Part shown: positions 34,856 to 42,422 of the stretch, piece after piece | How the letters are laid out: the number at the start of each line of letters is the position of its first letter | Position numbering within the stretch: position 1 is the first letter of the stretch | The notes under the pieces: model-generated | The model's database searches: none | What the model was told of the DNA's origin: nothing | The model's input: the letters and a program-made list of their open reading frames with translations, nothing else | Source: Rhizobium sp. CCGE 510 | GTDB taxonomy: Bacteria; Pseudomonadota; Alphaproteobacteria; Rhizobiales; Rhizobiaceae | Assembly (NCBI RefSeq): GCF_000292525.1 | Contig: NZ_AEYF01000040.1 | Coordinates: forward strand, 62,001-126,000 | Direction of reading: 5' to 3' | Length of the DNA stretch: 64,000 bases | Position numbers and translations under genes: made by a program

Positions 34856-35413
34856 TCAGCCGGCAAATAGCGTGCCGGGATAGGTGAACGGGTCCGGATC
34901 GGTCGTCATGCCCTCGCCGAGGGTGCGCTGCATGAGCATCGTATCCAGCCAGCGGCCGTGCTTGTAGCCGGCGCCCCGCATCAGGCCGACCTCCACGAAG
35001 CCCGCCTTGAGATGAAGTGCGATGGAGGCGGGGCTGGCGCCGCCGATGACGGCGATCATCTGACGGAAACCGAGACCAGTGCAGCGGTCGATCAGCTCGG
35101 TCATCAATGCCTTTCCGATGCCGCGGCCGCGGGCTTCGGGCGCCAGATAAATCGAATCCTCGACCATCCAGCGATAGGCCGGACGGACGCGAAAAGCCGA
35201 GGCATAGGCGTAGCCGAGCAGGTTTCCGTCAGCATCGGCTGCGGCGATGTAGGGATACTGCTGACTGATGATCGCCGCAAAACGTTGCGCCATCTCCGCC
35301 TCGGACGGCGGCGCGATCTCATAGCTCGACGTGCCGTTCAGGACGGATTCCCGGTAGATTTCGGCAATGGCGGGGATGTCGGCTTCAAAGGCATCGCGCA
35401 GGAGGAAGGACAT
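34856..35413 (-). CDS. GNAT-family N-acetyltransferase (phosphinothricin-acetyltransferase-like)
   Basis: A 185-aa acetyltransferase. The acetyl-CoA loop is SIYLAPEARGRGIGKALM (about residues 88-105; R/Q-x-x-G-x-G motif RGRGIG). The opening RDAFEADIPAIAEIYRESVLNGTSSYE and the late HLKAGFVEVGLMRGAGYKHGRWLD resemble phosphinothricin and methionine-sulfone acetyltransferases. The natural substrate is unknown. The start at 35413 (MSFLLRD) is chosen by homology; its ribosome site is weak, and a longer frame opens at 35479. The stop codon TGA touches the palindromic repeat downstream. Confidence 0.82.
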   Translation of the reverse strand: MSFLLRDAFEADIPAIAEIYRESVLNGTSSYEIAPPSEAEMAQRFAAIISQQYPYIAAADADGNLLGYAYASAFRVRPAYRWMVEDSIYLAPEARGRGIGKALMTELIDRCTGLGFRQMIAVIGGASPASIALHLKAGFVEVGLMRGAGYKHGRWLDTMLMQRTLGEGMTTDPDPFTYPGTLFAG

Positions 35414-35476
35414 TTCGGCGGCAGGTCCATCGGAGGGCAAGGTCTTTCCTAAACCATTCCGCGAAAGCCGGCGCAA

Positions 35477-35504
35477 CAAAAAAGGCGGCCGAAGCCGCCT
35501 TTTC
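35477..35504 (-). terminator. Intrinsic terminator of the Bax-inhibitor family gene
   Basis: On the minus strand AAAAGGCGGC-TTCG-GCCGCCTTTTTT forms a 10-bp stem with a TTCG loop and a T-run. It lies 18 bp after the stop codon. Confidence 0.88.
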
Positions 35505-35522
35505 GATCTCAGTCTGTCCTGC

Positions 35523-36251
35523 TTATTTACGGTTGCCCATGAACTGCAGCAGGAACATGAAGAGGTTGATGAAGTCGAGATAGAGCGTCAGCGCACCCAT
35601 GATCGCCTTGCGGCCGGCGACAGCGACGTCATCGGCTTCCAGGTACAATTCCTTGATCCGCTGCGTGTCGTAGGCGGTTAGGCCTGCGAAGATCAGGACG
35701 CCGATCGCGGAGATCGCGAACTGCAGCGCAGACGACGCCAGGAAGATGTTGACGATCGAAGCGATGATCAGGCCGAAAAGACCCATGATCAGGAACGAGC
35801 CCATCGCCGACAGGTTACGCTTCGTGGTGTAGCCGTAAAGCGACAGCGCGCCGAAGGAGGCGGCGGTGACGAAGAAAGTCTGAACGACGCTCTGGCCGGT
35901 GTAGACCAGGAAGATCGATGAGAGCGACAAGCCGACGAGTGCGGCATAGACCCAGAAAGTCGTCTGGGCGGCGGCCACGCTCATGCTGTTAATGCGGAAG
36001 CTCAGGAAGAAGACGGCCGCAAGAGGCGCAAGGATGACGACCCAGCGCAAAGGCGACTGGAACAGCAGCACGCCGAACTGGGTGAGCTGGCCGTCCTGAA
36101 CAGCGAAGTTGAATCCGAGATATGCGGCCACACCGGTGATCGCCAGACCCAGCGCCATCAGGTTGTAGACCTTGAGCATATAAGTGCGCAGGCCTTGATC
36201 AATCATCTCGCCGGTCTGCGCGCGGCTTTGATAGTTACGAAGGTCAGCCAT
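35523..36251 (-). CDS. Bax inhibitor-1/YccA (YbhL-type) membrane protein
   Basis: A 242-aa inner-membrane protein with seven predicted segments of the BI-1/YccA family. Relatives include E. coli YbhL and YccA; YccA interacts with the FtsH protease, and bacterial YetJ conducts calcium. The start YQSRAQTGEMIDQGLRTYML and the late GLTAYDTQRIKELYLEADD (about residue 190, with the pH-sensing Asp pair region) are typical. It ends LFMFLLQFMGNRK. A structured leader resembling the ybhL RNA motif precedes it, and it has its own terminator. It is monocistronic. Confidence 0.9.
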   Translation of the reverse strand: MADLRNYQSRAQTGEMIDQGLRTYMLKVYNLMALGLAITGVAAYLGFNFAVQDGQLTQFGVLLFQSPLRWVVILAPLAAVFFLSFRINSMSVAAAQTTFWVYAALVGLSLSSIFLVYTGQSVVQTFFVTAASFGALSLYGYTTKRNLSAMGSFLIMGLFGLIIASIVNIFLASSALQFAISAIGVLIFAGLTAYDTQRIKELYLEADDVAVAGRKAIMGALTLYLDFINLFMFLLQFMGNRK

Positions 36252-36261
36252 AGTTTCCTCT

Positions 36262-36322
36262 TACAAGCTCCGATGGAAATACGGTGTCGGGTTTTCGACC
36301 CGGGCGCCGCTGCGGAGCTCCA
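36262..36322 (-). ncRNA. ybhL-type leader RNA
   Basis: On the minus strand AGCTCCG and CGGAGCT (36319-36313 and 36272-36266) can pair and enclose a hairpin CGGGT-CGAAA-ACCCG (36302-36288). The element ends about 10 nt before the gene, next to the ribosome site. A conserved RNA motif named ybhL was described upstream of this gene family in alphaproteobacteria. I match it on position and on a compact hairpin leader, not on a covariance model. Confidence 0.5.
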
Positions 36323-36429
36323 GCATGCCTGCAGACAATATGAGGCTTCCGCCGATCGCAAACAAGAGGCTTGCAAAGGCTCGGCCGGTTAAATCGCCGT
36401 AAGGTGAAGGGTTTGGGCGTCGCTGCCGG

Positions 36430-38973
36430 TTAGAGCTCGCGCAGGACGGGCGCCGCCTTCTGCCCGAGGATGCGCCAGGTGCCGATCAGGCCGATGCCGA
36501 CGGTGAGGACGAGCGCGGTCACCAGCGTCAGGCCAGCCACGTCGGGCAGAAACGCCGAGGGCAGGCGCATGATACGGGCGACGATGAACCAGGCGGCGAC
36601 GCCGCCGGCGATCAGCGCGAAGATCGCGGTTGCCAGCCCGAGGATCAGATATTCGTAGCTGAAGGCGCGGATCAGCATGGCGCGGGTGGCGCCAAGCGTC
36701 TTCAGCACCACTGCATCGTGGGTGCGCGCCCGGTTTCCGGCGGCAAGCGCGCCGGCCAGGACGAGGATCGAAGCGATGAGGGCGACGGAGGCGGCGGCGC
36801 GAATTGCGGTCGCAAGCTGCGCCACCAACTGGTTGACGATATCGATTGCGTCCTTGACGCGGACGCTGGTGATCGTCGGATAGGTGTTGGTGACGGATTT
36901 CAGGATCGCCGCATCTTCGGCCGGCGTCGAGGAGGGATCGGTGAGCGTCGCCAGCCACGCATGCGGCGCGCCGCGAAAAGTGTTCGGCGAGAAGACCATG
37001 ACGAAGTTGATCGACAGCGATTCCCATTGGACGCGGCGCAGATTGGCGATCTTGGCGGTGATGTTGCGGCCGAGCACGTTGACGGTGACCTTATCGCCAA
37101 TCTTCAGGCCGAGTTCATGCGCCTCTTCCGAGGAGAAGGAGACGAGCGGCTCGCCGCTGTAATCCTTGTCCCACCAGCTGCCTTCGGTGAGCGCGGCATT
37201 CTCCGGCAGGGTGTCGGCATAGGTGATGCCGCGATCGCCGTTCAGCACCCAGCGGCCGGCGGCCGGCACGTTCATCTTGGTGACGTCCTCGCCGTTGAAG
37301 GCGACGATCCGGCCGCGCAGCATCGGCACTTCGACGAGCTTGCCCTGCGGCGCCTGCGCCTGGACGAGATCGCGGAAGGCGTCGACCTCGGCGCTCTGGA
37401 TATCGACGAAGAAGAAGTTCGGCGCGCCCTCGTTCATGCGGCCGGTCAGTTGCTGGCGCAGATTTCCGTCGATCAAGGTCAGCGTCACCAGCAACGCCAG
37501 GCCGAGGCCGAGCGAGAGCACCACCGAGGGCGTCAGGGCGCCGGGGCGATGGATGTTGCCGATTGCTAGCCGCAATGCCGGGGAATTGACCCGCGGGCTG
37601 CGGCGCGCAAGCCAGGCGATCGCTGCTGCGACGAGGCGCAGCACGACGAAGGCGAAGACGATGGCGCCGACAAAGACGACGGCGATGAAGCGGTCATAGG
37701 CGGTGAGGATGGCAAGGCCGGCAAGGGCGGCCATGAACAGCGCGGCCAGCAGAATGTAGGGCCAGGAGGGCAGGCTGCGGGCTTCGAAACCCTGTTCGCG
37801 AAAGAGTGCGGTCGCCGGCACTTCGCGGGCATGGCCGAGCGGCAGGATGGCGAAGGCAAGCGTCGTCAGGATGCCGAACAGCGTCGCCAGCAGCAGGGCG
37901 CCGGGATAGAGGGTCGGTACTGTCGACACCGGCAGGAATTGCGCCAGGAACTGGGCGGCGAAGATCGGCGACAGGGCGCCGATGACGAGGCCGATCAGGA
38001 TGCCGCCAAGCGCGATGATGGCGATCTGGAAAAGATAGATCAACACGACGACCTGCGCCGGCGCACCCAGACATTTGAAGGTGGCGATGGTGGTGCGTTT
38101 GGAATCGAGGAAGGCGCGCACGGCATTGGCGACACCGACGCCACCGACGATCAGCGCGGTCAAGCCGACCAGTGTCAGGAACTGCGAGAAGCGGGTGATG
38201 TTTTCGGTGAGCGACGGGGCGGCGCGGTCGCTGGTGCGGACAGCCCAGCCGGCGGAGGGAAATTCCTTGGCGGCGCGTGCCTGGATGCCCACCATCGCAC
38301 CCTTGTCTTCCAGCCGGATCTTATAGGCATGTTCGACCAGGCTTCCCGTCTGGATCAGCCCGGAGGCTTCGAGCGCCCGGCGGCTGACGAGCAGACGCGG
38401 CGCAAAGCCGAAACCTTCCGACAGCGCATCCGGCTCGGTTTTGACCGTGCCGGTGATGCTGAGCTTGACATTGCCGAGCAGCAATTCGTCGCCGACCGCA
38501 AGCCCGAGCCGATCGAGAAGCAGTGGGGCTGCGACGGCACCATAGGTGCCGCCCTGGCCGGAAAGCAGCGCCGCGAGCGGATAGTCCGGCTCGGCCACGA
38601 AGCGGCCGTAGAGTGGGTAGGCGTCGTCGACGGCCTTGACTTCGACCAGCGCCTGATCGGAACCGTCAGGTTTGCGGGCCATCGAGCGCAGGCCCGTCGA
38701 CACCGAAACGGTGCCGAGGCCTTCGAGGAAACTCATTTCCTCAGGCTTCGCCTCGCGGTTGTTGAGCTCGAAGCGGACGTCGCCGGCCAGCAGCTCCTGC
38801 CCCTGCGAGGCAATCGTGTCGGTGATCGACTGCGAAACGGAATTGACGGCGGCGATGGCGCCGGTGCCGAGGGCGATACAGGCGAGGAAAATGTAGAAGC
38901 CGGCAATGCCGCCGCGCAGCTCGCGGAGCGCCAGGCGAAAAGCAAGCGAGACGCGTGGCGTGATGATGCTCAT
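36430..38973 (-). CDS. ABC transporter permease, FtsX/LolC-like (YbbP type)
   Basis: An 847-aa membrane protein with two FtsX-type domains: an N-terminal segment, a large periplasmic part, three membrane segments near 260-370, a middle cluster near 410-460, and the last three segments near 720-840. This layout matches YbbP, the permease encoded beside YbbA and TesA in E. coli. The family is thought to act on lipids or lipoproteins, without a proven substrate. Its ATG overlaps the stop codon of the ATPase gene (ATGA), so the pair is coupled. The GC-rich antisense frames over it are shadows. Confidence 0.87.
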   Translation of the reverse strand: MSIITPRVSLAFRLALRELRGGIAGFYIFLACIALGTGAIAAVNSVSQSITDTIASQGQELLAGDVRFELNNREAKPEEMSFLEGLGTVSVSTGLRSMARKPDGSDQALVEVKAVDDAYPLYGRFVAEPDYPLAALLSGQGGTYGAVAAPLLLDRLGLAVGDELLLGNVKLSITGTVKTEPDALSEGFGFAPRLLVSRRALEASGLIQTGSLVEHAYKIRLEDKGAMVGIQARAAKEFPSAGWAVRTSDRAAPSLTENITRFSQFLTLVGLTALIVGGVGVANAVRAFLDSKRTTIATFKCLGAPAQVVVLIYLFQIAIIALGGILIGLVIGALSPIFAAQFLAQFLPVSTVPTLYPGALLLATLFGILTTLAFAILPLGHAREVPATALFREQGFEARSLPSWPYILLAALFMAALAGLAILTAYDRFIAVVFVGAIVFAFVVLRLVAAAIAWLARRSPRVNSPALRLAIGNIHRPGALTPSVVLSLGLGLALLVTLTLIDGNLRQQLTGRMNEGAPNFFFVDIQSAEVDAFRDLVQAQAPQGKLVEVPMLRGRIVAFNGEDVTKMNVPAAGRWVLNGDRGITYADTLPENAALTEGSWWDKDYSGEPLVSFSSEEAHELGLKIGDKVTVNVLGRNITAKIANLRRVQWESLSINFVMVFSPNTFRGAPHAWLATLTDPSSTPAEDAAILKSVTNTYPTITSVRVKDAIDIVNQLVAQLATAIRAAASVALIASILVLAGALAAGNRARTHDAVVLKTLGATRAMLIRAFSYEYLILGLATAIFALIAGGVAAWFIVARIMRLPSAFLPDVAGLTLVTALVLTVGIGLIGTWRILGQKAAPVLREL

Positions 38974-39677
38974 GCGATCGCCGCCTCGTTCTGGCGGGCG
39001 GCGCTGTCGCCTTCGATCCTGCCGGAGCGGACGCGAATCTGGCGCGAGCAGCGGTTTGCCAGCGAGACGTCATGGGTGACGAGAAGCAGGGTCATGCCGC
39101 GTTCGGCTTGCTTGGAGAACAGCAGGTCGGCGATCTGGCGACCGGTCTCGGTGTCGAGATTGCCAGTCGGTTCATCGGCGATCAGCAGGGCCGGCGAGGG
39201 GGCAAGCGCCCTGGCGATCGCCACGCGCTGCTGTTCGCCGCCGGAAAGCTGGCCGGGATAATGGTTCAGCCGTTCGCCGAGGCCGACCGATTTCAGCTCG
39301 CGGTGGGCGATCTCGAAAGCGTTGCCGACATTGGCGAGCTCCAGCGGCACGGCGACGTTTTCCAGCGCCGTCATGTTGGCGATCAGATGGAAAGACTGGA
39401 AGACGATGCCGATGTTGCGGCCGCGGAAATCGGCGACCTGGTCCTCGCTCAGCGCGTGGAGCGGCGTGTCGTTGATGTTGATTTCGCCGCTGTCGAGTTT
39501 TTCCAACCCGGCAAGCACCATCAGCAGGGTCGACTTGCCGGAACCGGAGGGACCGACGATGCCGACGGATTCGCCGGCATCGATATCGAGATCGATGCCC
39601 TTCAGCACATGCACGGAAGCGGCCGCACTGCCAAGCGTCAGATCGGCGCCCTTCAACTCGATGATGGTTTTTGCCAA
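38970..39677 (-). CDS. ABC transporter ATP-binding protein (YbbA/LolD type)
   Basis: A 235-aa ATPase. Walker A is GPSGSGKSTLL (about 42-52), the Q-loop is in FQSFHLI, the signature is LSGGEQQRVAIARAL (about 145-159) and Walker B is LLIADEPTGNLD (about 165-176). It partners with the FtsX-type permease encoded just downstream. The start is uncertain: a TTG at 39677 gives the family length and has AGGGCG about 8 nt upstream, while an ATG at 39776 would overlap the divergent esterase gene. The first conserved words are KTIIELKGADLTL. The arrangement ybbA-ybbP beside tesA is conserved across proteobacteria. Confidence 0.88.
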   Translation of the reverse strand: MAKTIIELKGADLTLGSAAASVHVLKGIDLDIDAGESVGIVGPSGSGKSTLLMVLAGLEKLDSGEININDTPLHALSEDQVADFRGRNIGIVFQSFHLIANMTALENVAVPLELANVGNAFEIAHRELKSVGLGERLNHYPGQLSGGEQQRVAIARALAPSPALLIADEPTGNLDTETGRQIADLLFSKQAERGMTLLLVTHDVSLANRCSRQIRVRSGRIEGDSAARQNEAAIA

Positions 39678-39749
39678 CAGAAATCGCCCTATATAAGTCT
39701 GTGATCGAATGGCCGCATGACGGCACTTCGCCAATCTAGGGAAGCCAGA

Positions 39750-40394
39750 ATGAGATTTAAAGTTGCCGCGCTTCAATTCACCGTCATTGCCGTCTCGTTG
39801 ATCTTTGCCGCTGCAGCCGATGCGCGGACGATCAATCTCGTCGGTTTCGGGGACAGTTTGATGGCGGGCTACCAGCTGCCGCCCGGCGACGGTTTTCCGG
39901 AAAAGCTGCAGGCGGCCCTGAAGGCGAAGGGGCTCGACGTCGCCGTTGCCAATGCCGGGGTCTCCGGCGACACGACGTCAGGGGGGCTTGCGCGCATCGA
40001 TTGGTCGATACCTGACGGCACCGATGGCGTCATTTTGGAGCTTGGCGCCAATGATGCGTTGCGCGGCATCCCGCCTGGAGAAAGCGAGAAGAATCTCGAT
40101 CAGATGATTGCTCGGCTAAAGGATCGCGGGATTGCCGTCTTGCTTGCCGGCATAATGGCGCCGCCGAACATGGGGGCGGATTATGCGGCGCGGTTCAACC
40201 CGATCTACCAGAGGCTTTCGGAAAAACACGGACTTCCGCTCTATGCGTTCTTTCTCGACGGTGTCGCGCTGGATCCCGGGCTCAAACTTGAAGACGGCAT
40301 GCATCCGAATACGAGAGGTGTCGAGATCATGGTCGGGAAGATGGAGCCCGCCGTCACAAATTTCGTCGAAGCGATTTCTTCTGTGAAGAAATAG
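39750..40394 (+). CDS. tesA: Arylesterase / TesA-like SGNH hydrolase
   Basis: A 214-aa periplasmic esterase of the TesA family. The signal peptide ends at AAAADA (about residue 25). SGNH blocks are GFGDSLMAGYQLPPGDGFP (nucleophile Ser at about 35), GVSGDTTSGGL, LELGANDALRG and the final DGMHPNTRG with catalytic Asp and His. The enzyme cleaves thioesters and aryl esters. The start at 39750 (MRFKVA) has GGGAAG upstream; an earlier ATG at 39717 lacks one. It is divergent from the YbbA-type ATPase, 72 bp away. Confidence 0.92.
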   Translation: MRFKVAALQFTVIAVSLIFAAAADARTINLVGFGDSLMAGYQLPPGDGFPEKLQAALKAKGLDVAVANAGVSGDTTSGGLARIDWSIPDGTDGVILELGANDALRGIPPGESEKNLDQMIARLKDRGIAVLLAGIMAPPNMGADYAARFNPIYQRLSEKHGLPLYAFFLDGVALDPGLKLEDGMHPNTRGVEIMVGKMEPAVTNFVEAISSVKK

Positions 40395-40462
40395 GGACTT
40401 GCGCGGCTGTTGATTGCGTGATTCCGTGTAAGCATCTGCAAAAGATTCGGGGAGTGCTCGTT

Positions 40463-41056
40463 ATGCCGAGACTGTTTACCGCCCTCGAAATTCCGCGCAA
40501 TGCGGCGATGAGCCTTTCATTGCTGCGCGGTGGCCTCCCCGGAGCACGATGGATCGATGTGGAGAATTACCACATCACGCTGCGCTTCATCGGTGATGTC
40601 GACGGCCGCACGGCCGATGAAATCGTCGAACGCCTCGACCGGATCGACCGGCCGGAATTCCAGTTCCGGCTCGAAGGCATCGGTTCCTTCGGCTCGAAGA
40701 AACCGCATTCGGTCTGGGCCGGTGTTTCGCAATCGCCTGAAATGCATGCGCTGCAGGGTGAGATCGAGCGCATCTGCCAGCGTATCGGCCTGCCGCCGGA
40801 TCCGCGCAAGTTCATGCCGCATGTAACGCTGGCGCGGCTCAAATCGTCGCGGCTCGACGATGTCGTGCAGTACCTGGCGGGACACGGCAACTTTTATACC
40901 GCAACCTTCACCGCGCCGCGCTTCGTGCTGCTGTCGTCGCGCGAATCGGTCGGCGGCGGCCCTTACCTCACCGAGGAAGTGTTCCCGCTGCACGAGGCGC
41001 GCTCGGCCCCAAGCGTTTCGAGCAGTCTGCTGCAGCCGATCAAGGGCATGGTGTAG
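40463..41056 (+). CDS. thpR: RNA 2',3'-cyclic phosphodiesterase
   Basis: A 197-aa member of the 2H phosphoesterase family. The two catalytic tetrapeptides are HITLRF (about residue 36) and HVTLAR (about residue 121). The E. coli homologue ligates or opens 2'-5' RNA bonds and hydrolyses 2',3'-cyclic ends. The start at 40463 (MPRLFTALEIP) has GGGGAG upstream and matches the family. The C-terminus (SSSLLQPIKGMV) runs over the 3' end of the broken phosphatase gene on the other strand, so the last residues may not be ancestral. Confidence 0.9.
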   Translation: MPRLFTALEIPRNAAMSLSLLRGGLPGARWIDVENYHITLRFIGDVDGRTADEIVERLDRIDRPEFQFRLEGIGSFGSKKPHSVWAGVSQSPEMHALQGEIERICQRIGLPPDPRKFMPHVTLARLKSSRLDDVVQYLAGHGNFYTATFTAPRFVLLSSRESVGGGPYLTEEVFPLHEARSAPSVSSSLLQPIKGMV

Positions 41057-41405
41057 ATCGGCTCGAAATCTGCTTGGCCGCCATAATAGGGATCGGGAAT
41101 ATCCTCTCCCGTTCCAAGCGCGATATCGCCGAAGAGGCGGATGGTCGCCTCAGGCGGTGCGATGTTGCCGAGCACCGCAAGGTTGTCGCGGTCCATGGCC
41201 AGGATCAGATCGAAATCCCTGAAATCGCTTGAGCGGATTCGGCGGGCGCGTCGCCCGGATATGTCGATGCCGTGGCTTTTCGCGGTGACGATCGACCGCC
41301 GGTCAGGTGGCTCGCCCTCTGCCGACCGCCGGTGCCGGCGGAATCGATCGTGAAGTGGCCACTCAAATCAACCTCGGCGGCGAGGTGGCTGAAAATTCCC
41401 TCCGC
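40963..41405 (-). pseudogene. Low-molecular-weight protein-tyrosine phosphatase, truncated and frameshifted
   Basis: The minus strand encodes pieces of a LMW phosphatase in two frames. The first (41405 to about 41320) reads AEGIFSHLAAEVDLSGHF and IDSAGTGG. The second (about 41320 to 40963) reads EGEPPDRRSIVTAKSHGIDI, then FDLILAMDRDNLAVL and IPDPYYGG with the general-acid Asp. Joining them needs one base restored near 41320. The N-terminal 18 or so residues, which carry the CX5R active site, are absent: homology stops exactly where a palindromic repeat begins at 41406. It cannot make an active enzyme. The 3' end overlaps thpR. Confidence 0.85.
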
Positions 41406-41455
41406 AGAGCATGATGCCGAAAAGTGTGAGCGGTTTTCTTATGACATCATGCTCG
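41406..41455. repeat. Palindromic repeat at the truncated end of the phosphatase gene
   Basis: GAGCATGATG at 41407-41416 is mirrored at 41445-41454; GCCGAAAAGTGTGAGCGG lies between. I recall this module as a common dispersed repeat in Rhizobium. It replaces the first codons of the phosphatase gene and lies upstream of the pterin dehydratase gene. Confidence 0.8.
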
Positions 41456-41549
41456 AGTGGAGAACGGCATATATTGCCCATGCAAACGAAGGGGATATTG
41501 ATACGCTATCATCGATAGACCTGTCGGCAGATGAGAGGAGGAGCAGGGC

Positions 41550-41855
41550 ATGAAAATGGAAAGACTGGAACGGACGGCGGTGGAGGCTGAAATGGCGGGG
41601 CTTGCGGGCTGGGCGCTCAATGATGCGGCCTCTGCAATATCGAGGACGTTCAAGTTTGCAAACTTTGTCGAGGCTTTCGGCTTCATGACCGAAGCAGCGA
41701 TTACGGCCGAGAAGCTCAATCACCACCCGGAATGGTTCAACGTCTATTCCAGGGTGGACGTGACGCTGAACACGCATGATGCCGGCGGACTGACGGAGCT
41801 GGATTTCAAGCTTGCCAAGGCGATGGACAAGGTTGCGGCCCGACGCGGCGTTTGA
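41550..41855 (+). CDS. phhB: Pterin-4a-carbinolamine dehydratase
   Basis: A 101-aa PCD/DCoH family enzyme that recycles the 4a-hydroxy-tetrahydropterin formed by aromatic amino-acid hydroxylases. The active-site block is EKLNHHPEWFNVYSRVDVTL (about residues 54-73), with His-His and the later His of NTHDAGGLTELD. Length is typical. An AGGAGGAG run just upstream is the strongest ribosome site nearby. Its stop codon overlaps a TTG that could start the next frame. No phenylalanine hydroxylase gene is adjacent. Confidence 0.9.
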   Translation: MKMERLERTAVEAEMAGLAGWALNDAASAISRTFKFANFVEAFGFMTEAAITAEKLNHHPEWFNVYSRVDVTLNTHDAGGLTELDFKLAKAMDKVAARRGV

Positions 41856-41896
41856 AAGCGGGGCCGATTGAAAGGGGCCGATTGAAAGAGTGGGCG
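41852..41896. repeat. Short tandem repeat between phhB and the DUF1232 gene
   Basis: Three imperfect units of TTGAAAG(C)GGGGCCGA run from the phhB stop codon. The unit length changes (16, 14, then a diverged copy), so it can shift the reading frame of any gene starting within it. Confidence 0.6.
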
Positions 41897-41935
41897 CGAT
41901 CACCATATGTTCGCTTGGACGAAAGGATCGAAGGG

Positions 41936-42328
41936 ATGAACGACGTCAAATTCGGGGAAATCCTGTTGCCCGGCGACGAGGATACTCAGAGCCGGCGGGA
42001 AAAGACTGTGCGGCAGAAATTCTGGCCGACTTTCCGGCGGGCCGTGCGGCAGATTCCGTTTTCGCGCGATGTCGTCGCCGGTTTCTACTGCGCGCTCGAT
42101 CCGCAGACGCCGACGAAGGTGCGCGGCGTGCTGCTCGCAGCGCTTGCCTATTTCGTCATGCCGATCGACATGATCCCGGATGTTTTCGCCGTCATCGGAT
42201 TTTCCGACGACATCGCCGTGCTGTCGGCCGCCTTTGCCATGGTGCGTGGCCATATCCGCCCGGGTCACTACGAAGCGGCCGACCGCGTTCTGGCCGACCG
42301 GACTGAGGAAACGATGAAGACGATTTAA
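41936..42328 (+). CDS. YkvA/DUF1232 family protein
   Basis: A 130-aa protein with the DUF1232 domain (ALDPQTPTKVRGVLLAALAYFVMPIDMIPD, about residues 60-90), whose YFVxPxDxIPD motif defines the family. It is a short membrane-associated helix hairpin of unknown role. ATG 41936 has AAAGGA 8 nt upstream. A TTG at 41852, overlapping the phhB stop codon, would add 28 residues through the tandem repeat and is less likely. The stop codon TAA merges with the start of a palindromic repeat. Confidence 0.8.
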   Translation: MNDVKFGEILLPGDEDTQSRREKTVRQKFWPTFRRAVRQIPFSRDVVAGFYCALDPQTPTKVRGVLLAALAYFVMPIDMIPDVFAVIGFSDDIAVLSAAFAMVRGHIRPGHYEAADRVLADRTEETMKTI

Positions 42329-42422
42329 AGCGCGTCGCATCAAATTCGAATCATGTGACGCGCTTCAGTCCTTTGTTTATGCATGTTGCCCGGAATCGCT
42401 GCACGCTTCTCGGCGACATACA
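42327..42422. repeat. Rhizobial palindromic repeat filling a convergent gap
   Basis: Two modules. AAGCGCGTC at 42327-42335 mirrors GACGCGCTT at 42357-42365. Then ATGCATGTTGCC at about 42380 mirrors GGCGACATACAT at about 42412-42423. Together they fill the whole gap between the DUF1232 gene and the sigma-factor gene and touch both stop codons. They may serve as a bidirectional transcript end. Confidence 0.8.

Noticed and set aside
37831..39261. 476-codon plus-strand frame over the FtsX-type permease gene
   Set aside because: Antisense shadow of a strongly supported gene; the translation is rich in Arg, Gly and His without a domain.
39678..39776. ATG at 39776 as the start of the YbbA-type ATPase
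   Set aside because: It would overlap the divergent tesA start and its leader and adds a non-conserved extension; the TTG at 39677 fits family length.
41272..41553. 93-codon plus-strand frame before phhB
   Set aside because: It runs antisense through the phosphatase remnant and the repeat, has no ribosome site and only becomes open because the gene beneath is decayed.
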